Assembly: GCA_002914845.1 (NCBI GenBank)
Contig: JXTC01000026.1
Span: 458,047 to 522,046, forward strand
DNA: 64,000 bases
Source of the DNA: Trema orientale
Lineage: Eukaryota > Streptophyta > Magnoliopsida > Rosales > Cannabaceae
Reading direction: 5' to 3'
Shown piece after piece: positions 10,576 to 21,750 of the stretch. How positions within the stretch are numbered: the stretch's first letter is position 1; every line of letters starts with the position of its first letter. The position numbers were made by a program, and so were the translations under genes. The notes beneath the pieces are model-generated. The model saw nothing but the letters and a program-made list of their open reading frames with translations. It did no database searches and was not told where the DNA came from.

Positions 10576-11517
10576 AATAAAGGATTAAAATGTCTATATC
10601 GGTGCTGATGTCGAGGTTTGATTTTGCAGATAATATTAATGATAATGTCGATGTTGAAGATATTTTGAGAAATTACCAAAATTCGTCTTAAAAGTCAAAA
10701 TTTTTACGGAAAACTGTAAGAAATGATAAAATAAGTGATATTGCATAATTTATACTAATTTTCATTTTAAAAAATTCTTATTATTTGACTGATCTTCAAA
10801 ACTACTCAGGCATAATAACTTTAGAAAGATATTATTTAGACCAAGATGGGAGTTTTTCTTGTGATTTTCAACCTCACAGAAACTCATTTTGGTAGTGAAT
10901 GAATTTGAATTGTTCTATATCATCATATCATCATTTTGTTTTAGTATTAAATTAGATAGTTTTGAATTTACCTAACTTGATGAAAAATCTTGATGGATAT
11001 GCGTGGACATGTCAATATTAAACGGAGGAGGATGTTGAATATATATTTTATAGCCAAAGAAATTGTCTTCATTTTACAGTTTTGAATTTGACCTCTTAAT
11101 AAAATTATAAAAACCAGGATCATAACTATATGGACTTTGATCAGTTCCCATGCTTATTGATTCGAAACTCATGGAAATAGAATTTTCATCAATTTGACTC
11201 AGTCTTCTTTGTCCTTCTTTGTCTCCTACATCTTTTTATAAACAGTTTCCCAACTGCCCCAATACGAGGATATTGTCGGCAATGTTGTCGACATTTCTAT
11301 CGACATTTCAAAGTATCGATGATATTGTCACGATAATATCCATAAATATCTCAATATTAGCTTATTTTTTCTATCGATATCGACATACTCTCGATATTGT
11401 CAATATTTTATAGATATACAGGAAAATTATCTTTCCACCCAGTATCGATGTCGATATTTCAAAATACGAATATTGTCGCGACAATATCGATAAATATCGC
11501 AACATTTTAATCCATGG
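10576..11517. mobile_element. TIR element rich in TATCGAT motifs
   Basis: GGATTAAAATGT near 10581 is mirrored by ACATTTTAATCC near 11502, and both sides lead into TATCGATATTGTCG-like sequence. The right ~270 bp is packed with TATCGA/TCGATA words. No transposase frame is seen and no target duplication is clear, so it is a probable non-autonomous DNA element. The short ORF at 11219-11413 is part of this repeat. Confidence 0.4.
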
Positions 11518-12117
11518 TTGAAACCGCAACTTCTAATAAAATAATTAGACATATATTGTTAGAAATTACATAACTCATCCTTGAGTTTTTCACTTTCATG
11601 TTCGCCACATAAATCCTATTTTTTCGAGAAATTACTATCTAATTATGCAAAAAAAAATGTAGGTTACTTTTGTGGCAATCCAAATTATTCAATAAAGTAC
11701 CCCAGCACCCAAAAAAAAAAAAAAAATCAATAAAGTACGTATTTTTTTCGGTGGCAAAGCCTAAGAGCGCGTATCTTAATATAGAGAATAGTTTACTTGG
11801 CCATATAGCCCATACTCATACTCCAAAGAGAGAGCTTCTCTCTATTTGATAGGGGACAGCGTTAATAATTTGGAGATGGAGAAATCCACAACGTACCCCG
11901 TATTTCTCGAATTGGAAGATCTAGATCGATACGACGATATCATCAGGGCATTGGCTTAGGTAATTACGTTTTTATCTTTGGTTTTATCATCCTGGCACAC
12001 ATTAGGTGTAATATTATTTTTAAAGGTTTGGACAGGCACGTTATGACTTTATTATATTATTATTAGTGCCATAGTGTTTCTTGGCCAATATATATATATA
12101 TATATATATTAGGTTAA
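11518..12117. other. Intergenic region upstream of the first carboxypeptidase gene
   Basis: AT-rich with poly-A runs. At 11876-11956 an ATG opens a 26-codon frame rich in acidic residues (MEKSTTYPVFLELEDLDRY...) that stops at TAG just before GTAATT, a donor-like site. This may be a leftover first exon of an unrelated gene; I do not recognise it. Confidence 0.35.
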
Positions 12118-12261
12118 CAACACAATAATCGTATATTAATTTACTCTCTTTGAATATTAGAACTTGATGAAACCCTCTACTAATTCAAGCAACACAATAA
12201 TCGTATATTAATTTACTCTCTTTGAATATTAGAACTTGATGAAACCCTCTACTAATTCAAG
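12118..12261 (+). repeat. Perfect 2 x 72-bp tandem duplication upstream of SCPL gene 1
   Basis: Bases 12118-12189 are repeated exactly at 12190-12261 (CAACACAATAATCGTA...ATTCAAG). It ends 47 bp before the ATG of the carboxypeptidase gene, so it lies in the presumed promoter or leader. Perfect identity implies a recent duplication or an assembly stutter. Confidence 0.95.
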
Positions 12262-12308
12262 TATACGAAACATATAACGATGAGGCAAAATAAATTAGTC
12301 AGCATTAA

Positions 12309-13781
12309 ATGGATCACTCAAGAACAACAACATCAACCCGCCATAACCTCCTTCTCAAGCTCCTCCTCTTTCTCATAATTCTCCCCTCCTTCGTTCTTTT
12401 GCTCTATTTAATCTTCAACTCCTCTACTTTTGTCACAGGTCAATCACGTCACCACAACCCTCACAGCTCAGTCACTCTAGTCCTTCCGGCTGACCCATTC
12501 CCAAAACAAGCTCTCCCGACCAGATCAGGCTATCTCAAACTCAATCCCGACTCTGACTCCGCCATTTTCTACGCCTTCTATGAAGCTCAGAAACCGCATT
12601 CCCCTCTCCCCCAAACCCCACTCCTCGTTTGGCTCCAAGGTGGGCCCGGCTGCTCCTCAATGTACGGCAACTTCTTGGAACTCGGCCCCTGGCGAGTCAA
12701 CTCACTCGGCTATACCGATTCTTACGTACTTGAATCCAATCCTGGAGCTTGGAACCGGATCTTCGGTGTACTCTTCCTGGATAACCCGATCGGATCCGGA
12801 TACAGTGTAGCCGCCCGACCCGAGGAAATCCCGAGAGACGTTAACTCAATAGCCAAACACCTCTACATCGCCATCACCCGGTTCCTCGACTCGGATCCGG
12901 CGTCGTTCAGGCCTCGACCCGTTTACGTCGCCGGAGAGAGCTACGCCGGGAAGTACGTCCCGGCGATCGGGTACTACATCGCGAAGAAGAACGAGCAATC
13001 GCCGGAGGCTCGCCGGGTCAACTTCGGGGGCGTCGCGATCGGAAACGGGTTGACCGACCCGGTCACCCAGGTTGGGACCCACGCCTCGAACGCCTACTTC
13101 ACGGGCCTGATAAACGAGAAACAGAAGGAAGAGCTCGAGAGGCTTCAGTCCCGGGCCGTACAGCTGGCGAAGACGGAGAGGTGGAGAGAGTCAACGGACG
13201 CGAGGTACAGAGTCGTTGACTATCTGGCGTCCGCGACTGGGCTCGCGACTCTGTACGATTTCACCAAGAAAGCGCCCTACAACGTGCAAATGGTCACCGA
13301 TTTTTTGCAGAGGAGGGAGGTCAAACTCGCGCTGAGGGTCAAAGAAGCGGCGGGGCAGTTGAGCAGGTGTAGCGACGTCGTAAAGGACGCGCTGCACGAC
13401 GACACGATGAAGAGCGTGAAGTACACGGTGGAGTATTTGGTGAGGAAGAGTAAGGTGTTGCTATACCAAGGGCAGTTTGACCTGTGGGACGGCGTCGTTT
13501 CGACCGAGGCTTGGGTGAAGACCATGGACTGGGATGGGATTGGGAAGTTCTTGTCGTCTAGGAGAACGGTTTGGAATGATCAGAATGGTGAGCTGGCAGG
13601 GTACGTTCAGAGATGGGGGAATCTCAGCAACGTCGTCGTTTATGGGGCTGGGCATCTTGTGCCCACTGACCAGCCTTTGCATTCTCAGACCATGATTGAA
13701 GACTGGGTTTTGGGTCAAGGGTTGTTTGCTGACGTGGAGGAAACCGAGCTTGAACCCGTTTTTAGTTTGTTTGATGTGTAG
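12309..13781 (+). CDS. Serine carboxypeptidase-like protein, SCPL50 type (copy 1, 490 aa)
   Basis: Peptidase family S10 enzyme; family members remove C-terminal residues from peptides or act as acyltransferases in the secretory pathway or vacuole. A hydrophobic N-terminal stretch at residues 14-36 is a signal peptide or anchor. The substrate-binding GGPGCSS is at 111-117, the nucleophile elbow GESYAGKY at 209-216 (Ser211), the likely catalytic Asp at 391 (YQGQFD) and the catalytic His at 449 (GAGHLVP), so the triad is complete. Most plant SCPL genes have many introns; this one is a single exon, like Arabidopsis SCPL50, which it also resembles in its [11 protein letters not shown] segment. It is the most divergent of three local copies, with a longer N-terminus. 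Coding GC is much higher than the flanks. Confidence 0.92.
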   Translation: MDHSRTTTSTRHNLLLKLLLFLIILPSFVLLLYLIFNSSTFVTGQSRHHNPHSSVTLVLPADPFPKQALPTRSGYLKLNPDSDSAIFYAFYEAQKPHSPLPQTPLLVWLQGGPGCSSMYGNFLELGPWRVNSLGYTDSYVLESNPGAWNRIFGVLFLDNPIGSGYSVAARPEEIPRDVNSIAKHLYIAITRFLDSDPASFRPRPVYVAGESYAGKYVPAIGYYIAKKNEQSPEARRVNFGGVAIGNGLTDPVTQVGTHASNAYFTGLINEKQKEELERLQSRAVQLAKTERWRESTDARYRVVDYLASATGLATLYDFTKKAPYNVQMVTDFLQRREVKLALRVKEAAGQLSRCSDVVKDALHDDTMKSVKYTVEYLVRKSKVLLYQGQFDLWDGVVSTEAWVKTMDWDGIGKFLSSRRTVWNDQNGELAGYVQRWGNLSNVVVYGAGHLVPTDQPLHSQTMIEDWVLGQGLFADVEETELEPVFSLFDV

Positions 13782-14360
13782 GAAAAAAAAAAAAAAAAGC
13801 TCTAAGGAACGTGGGAAAATTTTGCACGTTGACTATGAAAAGCAAGCTGCTTTTTTTAAAAATAAAAAATAAAAAAAAATTGTAAGTTGATGTATTACTA
13901 TTAGGTGATATATTTTCAGCCTAGCTCCTTATGAAAATTGAAGGAAAAACAAAATATAACCTTTTTTTGGACTACGATCGTCTGTCTAAACATCCTGTCT
14001 CATTCTCTGTCTAACTAATAAGAAACTGACACGTATTTAAATTACTTTGCCTAACGTGCTCTTCTATTCGCGTCTTTTAACAGAGTCTTTAATCGTTTAT
14101 ATTTTATTTTAAGGGGGGGGACCACAAGGCCCAGAGTCATGCCCCTTCTTCTTCCTCTGAAATCCATCCCACCCAAGCTAAAATCCATTCCCCTTCTTCT
14201 TCCTTTGAAATTTCTCCACGTTTATTGATTGTAATCTCTTGTTCTTTACATTTATGCATTTTTCTACTTTTTCCTGATGCCTTAAACTATTAATTCCCAA
14301 ATCTGAAATCTATATTGCTCTCTTTGAGAAAAAAGAAAGAAAAAAAAAAAAAGAAATCTA
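13782..14360. other. 3' flank of SCPL gene 1
   Basis: Poly-A run, then AT-rich 3' flank, then pyrimidine-rich sequence with CCCCTTCTTCTTCCT repeated near 14142 and 14191. No gene seen. Confidence 0.5.
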
Positions 14361-14492
14361 CTCTCGACTATCTACGGCACTCAGAATCATTTCATCTCAC
14401 TCTATGACGGAGAATCCTTAATCCTCTCCGACTTGGTGAGCTCGCTTTCGCCCCAACAGCTCCAAAAAATTGGCATCCCTAAGCAAAAATAG
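14361..14492 (+). pseudogene. Orphan coding-like fragment (43 codons)
   Basis: An open stretch ending at TAG 14490-14492 reads like real protein (…FISLYDGESLILSDLVSSL…), with mixed hydrophobic and polar residues unlike its AT-rich surroundings. It has no start codon and no continuing frame. It may be a captured exon or the remains of a gene. I do not recognise the family. Confidence 0.3.
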
Positions 14493-14493
14493 G

Positions 14494-14611
14494 GTTTTCG
14501 TCATGAAAATAGGTCTTTCATCAGATCTGATGATTTTTAAGATGAAAGATTAGATTTCGTCGTGAAAATGGGTCCTTCATCAGATCTAATGATTCTTAAG
14601 ATGAAGGATTA
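14494..14611 (+). repeat. 2 x 59-bp imperfect tandem repeat
   Basis: TTTCGTC(A/G)TGAAAAT(A/G)GG...TCAGATCT(G/A)ATGATT...AAGATGAA is repeated with a period of 59 bp and a few transitions. It follows the coding-like fragment directly. Confidence 0.8.
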
Positions 14612-15151
14612 GTCTTAGCCACGGCCATAGTTAAAGGACTTGAGTTTGGTCACTTCATTGATTTAGAATGGATGCATACATTCCGAGAGAAGACCTAGAG
14701 GTAGAAGAACCGATAGATTTTTTAGAAAGTAAAACACAAACACTCTTCTTTTTAAGTTTTCCTTTTAAAAAACATAATAAATAAACGACAGCTTCCTTCC
14801 GTTAGATACAAAGGTGAAATAGCATATGAGAAAAAAATAATTAATGAGGTGTTGTGCTATAATTCGTTGGACAGAATATAAGATAGGGAAACTTGGACAG
14901 AGGATCTCGCTCCCCTTTTTTTTTTGTTTGGAATCCAATTGAAATCTTGCAGGTCTACAAGAGTGAGATGTAAAAAAAAAAAAAAAAATTGATTCGGTTT
15001 TCAACTTGTTGATAATTTGATTTATATCAAATTTTCAAGTCTTTGGTTCTTACATTGAGATTTGATTGGTAAGACTTTTATTTTTCATTTTGTATTTTTG
15101 AATAATTAAAAAAGAATGAGGATTCTGTCAAGCAATATCTTCTTTATTTGA

Positions 15152-15295
15152 TGAGCAATCCCATGCGGCACCATCACTAGTATTTATCACCACATAAGGA
15201 ATAATATAGGTCTCACTTGAATTGTAATTATAATCATGTTAACATATTAACACATTATGTGGTGTTAAGCATCATATGGTGCTTCTTACATTACT
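15152..15295. mobile_element. Short MITE, family shared with 25257-25428
   Basis: Imperfect inverted ends: GCACCATCACTAGTATTTAT with CACCACATAA on the left, and on the right the reverse complement of GCACCATATGATGCTTAACA with CCACATAATG. The TATGATGCTTAACAC-type end is shared with the element near 25.3 kb. No coding capacity. Confidence 0.45.
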
Positions 15296-15514
15296 TTATT
15301 TTATTGTTCAAACACAAAATTATGAATTTTTTTCTTGTTTGATGTGAATCTAGTGTTTATCTAGTAGTAAAAAGTACACAACTAAAATGTTTCCTTTGGA
15401 GGCAACTCTTTTGGTATATGGATCGTTGATTTCTAAAAGAGTTAATTGTCCTTAGATTTCTAATACTTTTATCTATTAAAACAAAAAAGAATTACAATAA
15501 AGTAACGTAAGAAA

Positions 15515-15843
15515 GATATCACTTTTTAAAAAGTTTTTAGAAAAATATCATTTTTAAAATGGTTACTAGTTACCAGTTTTTGAAAATTTGTTATCGATTA
15601 TTAGTTATATATACTAGTTATAAATACCTTTAGTTACTAGTTACCAGTTTCTATTTAGTTACTAGTTACTAGTTTCTAGAAACCGGTTACCGGGTACTAG
15701 TTATTATTTTAAAAATGATATTTATCTAAATATTGTTTAAAAATAATATTTTTTTAATAAAAGGGTACCGAACTTTAAAAAATACATGTCACCTGTAAAT
15801 TTCAAATTTTTATCTAAAAATACCGTAAAAGCCTAATTTCCCA
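15515..15843 (+). repeat. ACTAGTTACCAGT-rich dispersed element (copy 1)
   Basis: An AT-rich element contains many TTACTAGTTACCAG words and near-palindromic flanks. It matches the reverse complement of 31429-31770, including an outer flank running to TACCGT...CTAATTTCCC, so it is a mobile repeat present twice in opposite orientation. Confidence 0.6.
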
Positions 15844-17225
15844 TTGTCGACACACCTCGTGCTGCACCATCTTGAATGACCAAAGAAAAAAAGCAAAATA
15901 TTGAGGAGAAAAAAAAGAAGAAGAATGGTTGTTGTGGAATAAAAGAGGAAGATCATCGTGTGAGAATAAAGTAATAAATGAAAAAAAAAAAAATTTGTGG
16001 GAGAACAACATCATGATTGGGAATTAAGGAATAATGATTTGTCATTTACTAAATGGGGAAGATGAGGTGTGAGAATGAAAATAATAAATAAATGAGGGTA
16101 AACTAATAAGGCAAAATTAGGACTATATTAAAAAGAACTACGCTATAGGGCATATGTTACTTATAGTAATATACGCTGATCGGCTTAGTCGAGTTGAGTC
16201 AACTGGGGATTTTGGGTTTTTTGCGCATGTCAACAACAACAAAGATTGAAAGAAAATTAGAAAGGAAAATAAAAATAAGAATAAAGAGGAGGTCATTTTG
16301 CAAAAGTGGGATTAAGGGAAGATTATTGAGCTTAATAACTCGTCCAGCTCTACACGCTAAGTATAGTAATACATAGTGAGTAATTTTCAAGCGAATGATA
16401 ATAAATAATTTTTAATTTTTGATAGTAGTGTAGTTTAGGGTGTGTTCATATGCCTAGGGCGGCGGTGCGAACCACTTTTAGGTAAAAAAAAGAGTCAGAG
16501 GAAATAATGGAAGCCAAAAACCAAAATTATTACCATGAAAATTAGATCCAATGCCCATTTTTTTAAGTAAATTTGGATACAAACCTATTTTTAAATATAC
16601 ATTGCGTATAAAATACGTTTGTATATATTTACAGTATAAATATTAAATATATTCCTTTCAAAAAAAAAAATTCCAAAATGTATACTTGTTTTTAAGTTTA
16701 GTTTTTATACACAAAATGTATATACCTACACTTATATCTGTTAATTTCTCCCAAAATGAGTATAAATCTAAAATAATAATGATAATAATAATAATAATAA
16801 AAGAAAACGTGTATATATATATATGTGAATATGCTTTTAAAAGGGGGTATTTATGCACTTTTCACATTATTAATTGGATTGAATTACGCACAAGGATTAG
16901 TTGTGAATTGTGATAAATACTCAATTCTTTTAGAAATTTTGGTTGGTAGTCATTTGGCATATGAATTTTGTTTTTTTGGCATTTTTTTTCAGTTATAAGT
17001 TTTGAGCAGTTTTATGTGTAGAATCTCTCTCTCTCTCTCTCATTTGTTTCCCTCATTATATAGTAGTTGTGTTTTAGTAAATTTTTTACTTTGGTTTTTT
17101 TTTTGGTGATAAATTTTCTAATGAGTCTAAATTAATTGTTAAATCACAAATACCTTTCCTAATTTACTCAAAATAAAAATAAAAAACCTCCCCTAGAAAC
17201 TTCTTTTTTATGAAAATGCCCCTAG
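15844..17225. other. AT-rich intergenic region
   Basis: No gene supported. It holds A-runs, an ATA/TAA microsatellite near 16777-16830 and a (TC)n tract near 17025-17041. Short ORFs on both strands (16194-16390, 16658-16913) are low-complexity. Confidence 0.5.
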
Positions 17226-17507
17226 TTGAAATATGCCCAAAATATGGAGGACAAAAAAAAAAAAAAATAGACACCTATTTTGTAGGGAGATCGATGATTT
17301 TTGGCAATTGTATATGTTTTTACTTTAATGGCAGTTGAATATGTTTTTACTCCTTTTTATGAATATGCCCCAAAAATCTCCCAAGCGACCTAAGATTTAA
17401 TTGGTTGAAATACGCCCAAAATATGGACGAAACAAAAAAAATAGACACCTATTCTGAACGGAGATCAATGATTTTTGACATTTGTATATGTTTTTACTTT
17501 AATGGCA
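17226..17507 (+). repeat. Two ~105-bp direct repeats 179 bp apart
   Basis: TTGAAATA(T/C)GCCCAAAATATGG...ATAGACACCTATT...GTTTTTACTTTAATGGCA occurs at 17226-17332 and 17405-17507. The poly-A insert length differs. No coding function seen; the ORF at 17405-17680 runs over this repeat. Confidence 0.7.
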
Positions 17508-19144
17508 AAATAACTAAAAATCCTCTATATTTTAGCGAAATACCTATTTCAATGCCTTCTGTGTTTTTAGGAATGCAAAATGCATTTCTCAGTTTATCAA
17601 ACTATATAAATTTTGTACCTTTTGAGAAATTTATTCGGGCTTATGAACAAAAATACCACACTTTTGAAGATATGACTTAATTCCCTTTATGATTTTATTA
17701 ACAAATATATTCCTTTAATTATTTGAGTTTACCATTATATTCTTGGTAAATTATTTTTTTTATCATTATTATAAATTGGTATATAATTTATTTACTAAGA
17801 TTTACAACAATTTACCACTTATGGATGGAAGCATATTTACCATTATACTATGGAAAAAAGACATTCAACACTATCTTTTAAAAAATAATGACAAATATAC
17901 GAACTTCTCCTTTTGCTTTTTTTTTCATACGGACTTGTATTAGAAAACTATCACTTTATTTAACGTACGGGTTTACTCTTTTTCTCGCTCAAATTCTCTC
18001 AATGAGCTTCCTAATGGCGATATTATCCAACAATTCTCAAAGGAGAGAAGTCCGACAACGTTTTCTGGTGAAGTTGTTGTCGGTGATGATCGGAAAAGAC
18101 CAAATCTTCGTGCAATATTTGTTAGGAATCGAATGCAGAAAGGACTGGTGAGTTTTCTATACTTGAATCTTGAACTTGAGTTTCGGATTTTGGAGATTTG
18201 AACTCTTTGCCTCTTTACTCCACCTCAGCAAGTCTTTCTCAAGCACCCTCACCTCAAAAACATTAGCTTTCTTCACTATGGACAACGTCTTTGCCCAATT
18301 TGTCTGTGGTGGATGGGAGCCATTAATTAAGAGACCGTTAAAAATCAAGAGTCTTATTCATACTATGTATCTTATTGAAATTTTTGAGATGAAAAGGAAC
18401 TACGTTATCATTCTATAAAATTGGTTTTCGTTTCAGATTCTTATGTTCAAAGAATGTATCAAAATTATGTGTATTTGGTTTCTGCACATAAGGTGTTTGA
18501 CAAAATTCTTGAAGAATATTAAAATTGTGAGTATTTGAATTCTGCATAAAAGGTATTCGACAAAATTCTTGAGAGAACCCTGGTTACCTTGATGACTATG
18601 ATTAATGTAATATTTTCTCTATACTGTTGTTTTCAGTTGATTTGCTTAATTTTCTAACAAAGATCAGCAAGACAATTCACCTCTTCATGCATAAATGCTT
18701 GCTTTGGAATTTGCTCTTGGCGTAGGGAAAGATATATATGATGCTTCTATTTGATGGGTCTGATTTGAAGACTATGATAGTCTATCAACTATGGTGAGGA
18801 AGTGGCTAGAGAGCTAAGACCAGTTTGGGAACTCATTAGTGCGGAAGTCTTGTTGTATAGAAAGTTGAAGTTTTTCACCTTAAAAAGCAGTTGAAAGACA
18901 TAATTTCGTAAACAAGTTTATATGTGAGTTTTATTATTATGTTAAACTTTTAAATTGAACCAATTGATCGTCAAGTTATTTATTATTTGTATATAAATGT
19001 AACTTATAAAAAATCAAATGGTTGGCACAAATAGAATAACAAAAAAACTCTAGCAATCTTGATCATATATGTGTCCTTATTTTTATATACGTGCTTGTCT
19101 AAGTTATAGTAAAAATGATTTGGTCCTTTTCCTACATGTTTATA
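17508..19144. other. AT-rich intergenic region
   Basis: Contains one stray unit of the ~110-bp TTTACCATTATA repeat (about 17700-17850) related to the array at 20885. Short ORFs at 17888-18151 and 18170-18418 are not recognisable and have no conserved motif that I can see. Confidence 0.45.
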
Positions 19145-20203
19145 AGGAAACCAAACTGGTTTCCAAGAAACGTTTGCTGTTTTCTGTAATTTACTTACGT
19201 ATAAGGCATTCTATTAAAATGAAACCAAAGTGGCTTCCAGGAAACTTTTTTGGTTTCCTGTGATTTACTTATATACAGGGCATTCTGCTAAAAAGAAACC
19301 ATACTGGTTTTTAGAAAACCTTTGTGGTTTCCTGTGATTTACTTACATACAAGGTATTTCGCTAAAAGGAAATCAAACTGGTTTCTAGGAAACCTTTATG
19401 GTTTTCTGTGATTTACTTACATACATGGCATTTCGCTAAAAGGAAACCAAACTGGTTTCTAGGAAACCTTTGTGGTTTCCTATGATTTACTTATATATAT
19501 GGCATTCTACTAAAAGTAAACTAGTTTCTATGAAACCTTTGTGGTTCCCTATGATTTACTTACATACAGGGCATTTTGCTAAAAGGAAACCAAATTGGTT
19601 TCTAGGAAACTTTGTGATTTCCTGTGATTTATTTACATACAAGGCATTCTGTTAAAAGCAAACTAACTGGTTTCCAGGAAACTTTTGTAGTTTCATGTGA
19701 TTTACTTACATACAGGACATTTTGCTAAAAGGAAACCAAATTGGTTTCTAGGAAACCTTGTGGTTTCCTATGATTTATTTATATACAGGGCATTATGCTA
19801 AAAGGAAATCAACTGATTTCCAGGAAACTTTTGTGATTTCCTGTGATTTACTTACATACTGGGCATGATGCTAAAAGAAAACTAACTGCTTTCTAGGAAA
19901 TCTTTGTGGTTTCCTATGATTTATTTACATACAGGACATTCTGTTATACATAAACTAATTTGGTTTTCTGAAAATGTTTTTAGTTTTCTGTGATTTACTT
20001 ATATATATGGCATTCTGCTAAAAGAAAACCAAATTGGTTTTTGGGAAACCTTTGTGGTTTTCTGTGATTTACTTATATGCAAAACATTCTGCAACATATA
20101 AACCAAACTGGTTTCTTGAAAAACCTTTTTGATTTCCTGTGATTTACTTTTATTCTACTAAAAGAAAACCAAACTGGTTTCTTGGAACCTTTGTGGTTTC
20201 CAC
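19145..20203 (+). repeat. 74-bp minisatellite array (~14 units) with hairpin-forming units
   Basis: Units of about 74 bp carry GGCATTCTGCTAAAAGGAAA, then CCAAACTGGTTTCTAGGAAA, then CCTTTGTGGTTTCCTGTGAT and TTACTTACATACA. Unit starts are visible near 19205, 19278, 19353, 19427, 19500 and onward. AAACCA/TGGTTT and GGAAACC/GGTTTCC let each unit fold on itself. Units differ by many point changes, so the array is old. Confidence 0.9.
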
Positions 20204-20595
20204 AAATATAATAATAGAATATAACAAATTTAGAAAGATAGGCAAAAAAATGAAGAAAAAGGAATTAAAAAAATAAAGAATATAATAACAAAAAATAAAT
20301 AAAAAAGCCTAAACTATAAAAATGGAAAATAATAATGGAGTATAATAAATTTAGAAAGGTGGGCAAAAAAGTGAAAAAAGGAAAAAAAAATTAAAAAGGG
20401 AGAAATAAAAGGAAAAAATGAAAAAAAAAATGAAAAAAAGATAAAGAACCATGAAAAAGTGAAAAAAATGAGAAATAGTAAAACAAAAAGGGGAAAATAA
20501 AAAAAGAGAAAAAAATATATCAAAAAAAGAGAAAAGGAAAAAGGAAAAAGATAAAAAGAGGAGTGAAAAAAATGAAAAAGAAGAGAAAAAAACAG
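20204..20595. repeat. Purine-rich low-complexity tract
   Basis: Nearly all A and G on the plus strand (GAAAAA-type words). Long antisense ORFs here (Phe/Ser-rich) are products of composition, not genes. Confidence 0.7.
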
Positions 20596-20655
20596 TGGGT
20601 ATCGAACCACTAACCTCAAAAAGATGACAAGAGTATCTTGCCACTACACTGCTTG
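20596..20655 (-). mobile_element. tRNA-like SINE head
   Basis: On the minus strand GTGTAGTGGCAAGATACTCT resembles an A box and GTGGTTCGATACCCAC is a good B box about 35 bp downstream, followed by a pyrimidine-rich tail (the purine tract read in reverse). This fits a tRNA-derived SINE. It lacks a clear cloverleaf, so it is not a functional tRNA gene. Confidence 0.45.
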
Positions 20656-20884
20656 AATTTATGTTTTTCTGTTGGACACGTTTAATATATATCCCTTTTT
20701 GTAAAAAAAGATGCCTTATTTACAGATTTGCCACCGTGTTTTCCAGCCCAAAAATATTTAGACAAATGTTCATTTTAGGTCGTACGAGATTTTAATTACT
20801 TTCTTAAGGTCGTATTTTTGGTATTATTTTTGAAAAGATAGGTATTATTTTTGAAAAGATAGGTATTAGTGTCCAAAACCTTTA

Positions 20885-21750
20885 TACTATTGGTAAATTA
20901 CTTATTTACCTCTATTATGAGATGGTATAGAATTTATTTACCATGACCTGAAAAAATTTCTCACTTATAAACGGTAACATGTTTATCATTATATCGTTAG
21001 TAAATTACTTATTTACTACTATTATGAGATGGTATATTATTTATTTACTGTGACTTGAAAAAATTTATCACTTATAGACAATGACATATTTACTATTATA
21101 CTCTTGATTTGAAAAAATTTATTACTTATACACAGTGTCATATTTACCATTATATCTATTGTAAATTACTTATTTATCACTATTATGAGGTAGTGTATCA
21201 TTTATTTACCGTGATTTGAAAAAGTTTATCACTTATACATGATGCCATATTTACCATTATATCCCTTATAAATTAATTATTTACCGCTATTATGAGGTGG
21301 TATATCATTTATTTACCATGACTTGAAAAAATTTATCACTTGTAGACAATGCCGTATTTACTGTTATACCCATAATAAATTACTTATTTACCACTCTTAG
21401 AAATTGGTATATTATATTTTTTACCATGACCTCAGTTAAATTTACCGTTGATATACTATGGTATATTCATCATTATGCCCCTGGTAAATTACTTATTTAC
21501 CACATTTTTAAATTAGTATAATATTTATTTATCACGACCTAAAAAAATTACTATTGATATATATTGACTTATTTATTATTATACCTAAGATAAATTACCT
21601 ACTTACCACTATTATAAATTTGTATAAAAATTATTTACTAAAACCTTAATTTTTAAATTACCATTTATATACATGCATGTGTAGGAAGCTTCAAACTTAT
21701 ATCTAGTGAATAACTTATTTACTACTATTATTGTATATCACTTATTTATC
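20885..21750 (+). repeat. Degenerate ~105-110-bp tandem array (about 8 units)
   Basis: Each unit carries GTAAATTACTTATTTACCAC, TATTATGAGATGGTATAT, ACCATGACTTGAAAAAATTTATCACTTATA and a TTTACCATTATA end. Unit starts lie near 20891, 21001, 21161, 21268, 21373, 21482 and 21589. Similarity falls toward the right. One stray unit lies near 17.7 kb. Confidence 0.8.

Noticed and set aside
19145..20203. CRISPR-like look of regularly spaced repeats
   Set aside because: Plant nuclear context, no unique spacers; the whole 74-bp unit repeats, so it is a minisatellite.
20314..20644. Phe/Ser-rich minus-strand ORFs of about 100 codons
   Set aside because: Low-complexity translation of a purine-rich tract; looks membrane-like only because of composition.
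20596..20655. Functional tRNA gene on the minus strand
   Set aside because: A and B boxes are present but a full cloverleaf and acceptor stem are not; a SINE head fits better.
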